Notes under the pieces: model-generated
What the model saw: the letters and a program-made list of their open reading frames with translations, nothing else
Database searches by the model: none
What the model was told of the DNA's origin: nothing
Shown here: positions 61,721 through 64,000 of the stretch, one piece after another
Layout of the letters: every line of letters starts with the position of its first letter
How positions within the stretch are numbered: the first letter of the stretch is position 1
Translations under genes and position numbers: made by a program
From: Magnetococcales bacterium
Lineage (GTDB): Bacteria; Pseudomonadota; Magnetococcia; Magnetococcales; Magnetaquicoccaceae
Direction: 5' to 3'
Assembly: GCA_015231375.1 (NCBI GenBank)
Contig: JADGBT010000006.1
Span: 62,001 to 126,000, forward strand
Length of the DNA stretch: 64,000 bases

Positions 61721-63858
61721 GGCGCTGGGGATTCCGGAGCCGATGGTGTCTTGCCGATTTCCAGGTGCAGATTGATCGGCTTGCCGATGGGATGGGTCTC
61801 GGAAGAGGCGGCGGGGCGCGATGCCGGAGTGGTCTCCGCCAGGGCCGAGGTGACCGCCGGAGCCGAGGTGATCGTTGATGCCGGGATCGGTTTGGTTTTT
61901 GTCGCGGCTGAGGCAACCGGAGGTGTGATCCCGGTGATGTTGACCGACGTGATGCTGACGGGTGCGGCGCTGTCCGGTTTGGTCAATGTGAACGGGAGCG
62001 GTCTGGGTTGCATGGTCGTCATGTGGGTCGCATCCGGGGCAGGAATCGGAGAGAGTGACGCGGGCGCAGAGTGGGCGACCGCCGGGGTGAGGCTGTTGAC
62101 CGCCGGGGTTTGGGTCTGGAGCGGTGTGGTCGTCACAGGGGCCGTCGCCGGGGGTTGAAAGGGCTTGTGTGGGATTTTTTCCTGTTGAATCAGGGTGTGA
62201 TCCTGCAACGTGTAGACCCGATCCGCCAAAGCCACCAGCGACGGACGATGGCTGACCAGAATCAGGGTCACCTTGCCGTGGAAGCGCATCAACTCCTGTT
62301 TCAACTCCTCGTCGCCCCGACTGTCGATGGAGGTGTTGGCCTCGTCGAAAAGCACCACCTTGGGATTGTCCAGCAGGGCGCGGGCAATGGCGATGCGTTG
62401 TTTGATCCCCTGGGGCAGAATCTCGGCGGCACCGTCATCCACCAGGGTCTCGAAGCCGTTGGGCATCTTGGTGATGAAATCCCGCAATCCCAACCGTTGG
62501 GAGATGGCTTCGGCCTCGCGGGATTTCCAGGGACGAAACATGGTCAGGTTGTCCATGATGGTGCCCTTGAAAAGAATCCCGGATTGCGGCAGATAGGCGA
62601 TTTTCGAGCGGACACTGCCGGGGTCGAAGGTGGTGATGTCGCGATTATCCAGCAATACCGTCCCCGAGGAGGCGCGCAACGATCCTTGCATCAACCACAA
62701 CAGCGTGGTCTTGCCACTGCCGTTGCCCCCGGAAATGGCGATGGTTTCCCCCGGCGCCACGGAAAGGTTGATGTTTTCCAGGATCGGGGGCTTGTCCGCA
62801 GAGAAACGATAGGAGACATCCTTCATTTCCAGCGCGCCGTCCAGGCCATCCAACTCCGGGACGTTTTCTTCGGCCTCGGGGGGCAGGGAGAACAGCAAGG
62901 AGAGTCGGTCGCGGGTTACCCGGATGGACTGGAATCGCGCCCAAATGCCGAACGCCCGCTGCAAAGGCTGGATCGCCTGCCCGGAGAGCATGCTGCACGC
63001 GGCCAGACCACCGATGGTCAGTTTGTGCTCGATCACCATCATGCAACCCATGCCGACCACCGCCACCATGTTGATCTGGGAAAACAGCATTCCCAGATTG
63101 TTCGAGGTCACCCCGAGCAGTCCGACCTGCTGGGAAATGGTGGAACAGCTCTCCTGGAGGCGTTCGTAACGGCGCAACATCATCGCCTCCATGGCCATGG
63201 CCTTGATCGAGTGTACCCCGTTGAGCACCTCGATGAGAAAATCGATGCGCCGGTCTTCCCACAGGGTGCGTTTTTGCACCGCGTCGTAGAGCCAACGACT
63301 GATGAGCACCGAACCTCCGATGAACATGCCGAAGATTGTCAGTGGAATCAGTACCAGCCATCCGGCCAGATAATAGATCAATCCTAAAAACAGAATGGCA
63401 AAGGGCAGATCCAACAGAGTGAGCACCGCCTGACCGGCATAGAAATCCTTGAGGGTGTTGATGCCGTTGATCCGTTCCAGATGAATGCCGGAACCCTGCT
63501 GTTCGGTATGGTTCAGACTGGAGGAAAGCAATCGGTAAATGGCGGTGCAACCGGCCAGATGTTCAAAGCGTGCTCCCAGCCAACTGCCGATATAGGAGCG
63601 GACCATTTTCAAGATGGCTTCCAGCAGCATGGCGACCATCACGCCGGTGGTCAGGAGTCCCAGCGTGGTGACCGCCTCGAAAAGAATAATGCGGTCATAG
63701 ATTTGCAACATGGTCAGGGGAAGCGCCAACGACAGCAGATTGAGTACCGTCGACGTCAGCGCCAGATCCACCATGTTGCGGCCGATCAGGCGTGACGGAA
63801 GCAGTTCTTGAGGCCAGCCAACACCTGAAAAAATGTGATTTCTTTTCATTGATTCCAT
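61717..63858 (-). CDS. Type I secretion ABC transporter (PrtD-like) with non-canonical signature and Pro/Thr/Ala-rich tail
   Basis: The 713-residue half-transporter lacks a peptidase-like domain and begins directly with membrane helices (about 25-310). The nucleotide-binding domain has Walker A SGGNGSGKTT, Q-loop LPQSGILF, Walker B VVLFDEANTS and H-loop VSHRPS, but the signature reads LPQGI (481-485) instead of LSGGQ. After about residue 555 comes a ~155-residue low-complexity tail of Pro, Thr, Ala and Ser, absent from typical family members. It is the first gene of the operon; start at 63858 or 63849, neither with a clear ribosome site. Confidence 0.9.
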   Translation of the reverse strand: MESMKRNHIFSGVGWPQELLPSRLIGRNMVDLALTSTVLNLLSLALPLTMLQIYDRIILFEAVTTLGLLTTGVMVAMLLEAILKMVRSYIGSWLGARFEHLAGCTAIYRLLSSSLNHTEQQGSGIHLERINGINTLKDFYAGQAVLTLLDLPFAILFLGLIYYLAGWLVLIPLTIFGMFIGGSVLISRWLYDAVQKRTLWEDRRIDFLIEVLNGVHSIKAMAMEAMMLRRYERLQESCSTISQQVGLLGVTSNNLGMLFSQINMVAVVGMGCMMVIEHKLTIGGLAACSMLSGQAIQPLQRAFGIWARFQSIRVTRDRLSLLFSLPPEAEENVPELDGLDGALEMKDVSYRFSADKPPILENINLSVAPGETIAISGGNGSGKTTLLWLMQGSLRASSGTVLLDNRDITTFDPGSVRSKIAYLPQSGILFKGTIMDNLTMFRPWKSREAEAISQRLGLRDFITKMPNGFETLVDDGAAEILPQGIKQRIAIARALLDNPKVVLFDEANTSIDSRGDEELKQELMRFHGKVTLILVSHRPSLVALADRVYTLQDHTLIQQEKIPHKPFQPPATAPVTTTPLQTQTPAVNSLTPAVAHSAPASLSPIPAPDATHMTTMQPRPLPFTLTKPDSAAPVSITSVNITGITPPVASAATKTKPIPASTITSAPAVTSALAETTPASRPAASSETHPIGKPINLHLEIGKTPSAPESPAP

Positions 63859-64000
63859 GATTGGGCACAGAAAATCATGTCATGATTTGCAACATCGCTG
63901 ACGGGTCGTTTTGGTATCACTTACTGTCTATATACCATTTTTTTCTAGCGTGATCAAGCAGTATGAATGTATATTAATGACAGGTCGGATGCCTCTTTAT
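63859..64000. other. Upstream region of the type I secretion operon
   Basis: AT-rich, no gene visible. It holds the candidate promoter at 63929-63957 and an inverted repeat TGGTAT/ATACCA (63912-63917, 63932-63937) that overlaps its -10 element and could be an operator. Confidence 0.5.
63929..63957 (-). promoter_or_regulatory. Candidate promoter of the type I secretion operon
   Basis: Minus-strand TTGATC (plus 63952-63957) and TATATA (plus 63929-63934) with a 17-bp spacer, each 4 of 6 to consensus. It is about 70 bp upstream of the first ABC start codon. Confidence 0.4.

Noticed and set aside
61720-62158. Plus-strand frame with Val/Gly/Thr repeats opposite the ABC tail, resembling a secreted repeat protein
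   Set aside because: It is the antisense of the Pro/Thr/Ala-rich tail, whose low complexity produces an open frame on both strands. The sense frame continues unbroken from the ATPase domain.

Overview
The window is a 64 kb piece of a GC-rich (about 60%) proteobacterial chromosome. It has Sec and lipoprotein machinery, RND and type I secretion, and outer-membrane genes. It also carries reductive-TCA-type enzymes (fused 2-oxoglutarate:ferredoxin oxidoreductase KorAB and an anchor-less SdhAB with a CCG-domain third subunit), a hemerythrin chemoreceptor and a polyphosphate kinase. Together these fit a microaerophilic, possibly autotrophic member of the Magnetococcia or Alphaproteobacteria. That placement is an inference from gene content; there is no 16S rRNA gene here and no magnetosome gene was seen.

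Layout. 1-5069: polyphosphate-related genes (CHAD protein, PPK2, a cytidylate-kinase-like protein) and a hybrid histidine kinase. 5142-7463: an AT-richer pair, a radical SAM/SPASM enzyme and an acyltransferase-3. 7460-17730: a tight run of overlapping housekeeping genes (lipB, Nudix, HtrA protease, an unknown exported protein, znuA, a second hybrid kinase, pheA, lgt, uvrC, pgsA). 17797-18184: tRNA-Gly, tRNA-Cys and a second identical tRNA-Gly. 18280-19878: a NYN protein and fabD. 20028-24283 (minus): an RND pump and its lipoprotein adaptor, preceded by a 55-bp tandem duplication. 24502-27276 (minus): a chemoreceptor carrying both a CZB and a hemerythrin domain. 27446-40879 (minus): a carbon-metabolism block with a CoA-transferase/GNAT fusion, an NDP-forming acyl-CoA synthetase, SdhAB with an SdhE/HdrB-like subunit, KorBA, an FAD oxidoreductase and a GltD-like ferredoxin oxidoreductase. 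41413-44628: zapE, citrate synthase and a DUF3592 protein. 45457-56613: an acetate uptake and sensing cluster (acs, DUF485, actP, CBS-DUF294, a receiver-only regulator, a membrane pseudokinase fused to a DnaQ-type exonuclease, a small membrane protein and a transporter-like histidine kinase). 56687-63858: a TolC-family protein converging on a type I secretion operon with two different ABC ATPases and one HlyD adaptor.

How it works together. Much of the window concerns acetyl-CoA: making it (acs, NDP-forming synthetase), exchanging it (CoA-transferase), feeding it into or drawing it from the TCA cycle (gltA, sdh, kor), importing acetate (actP) and sensing it (transporter-kinase). A 16-bp element, TTGCRSTGCRTCATRR, recurs upstream of both the carbon block and acs and may coordinate them. 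The most unusual protein is the membrane-anchored degenerate kinase fused to an apparently intact DEDDh exonuclease, inside the acetate cluster.
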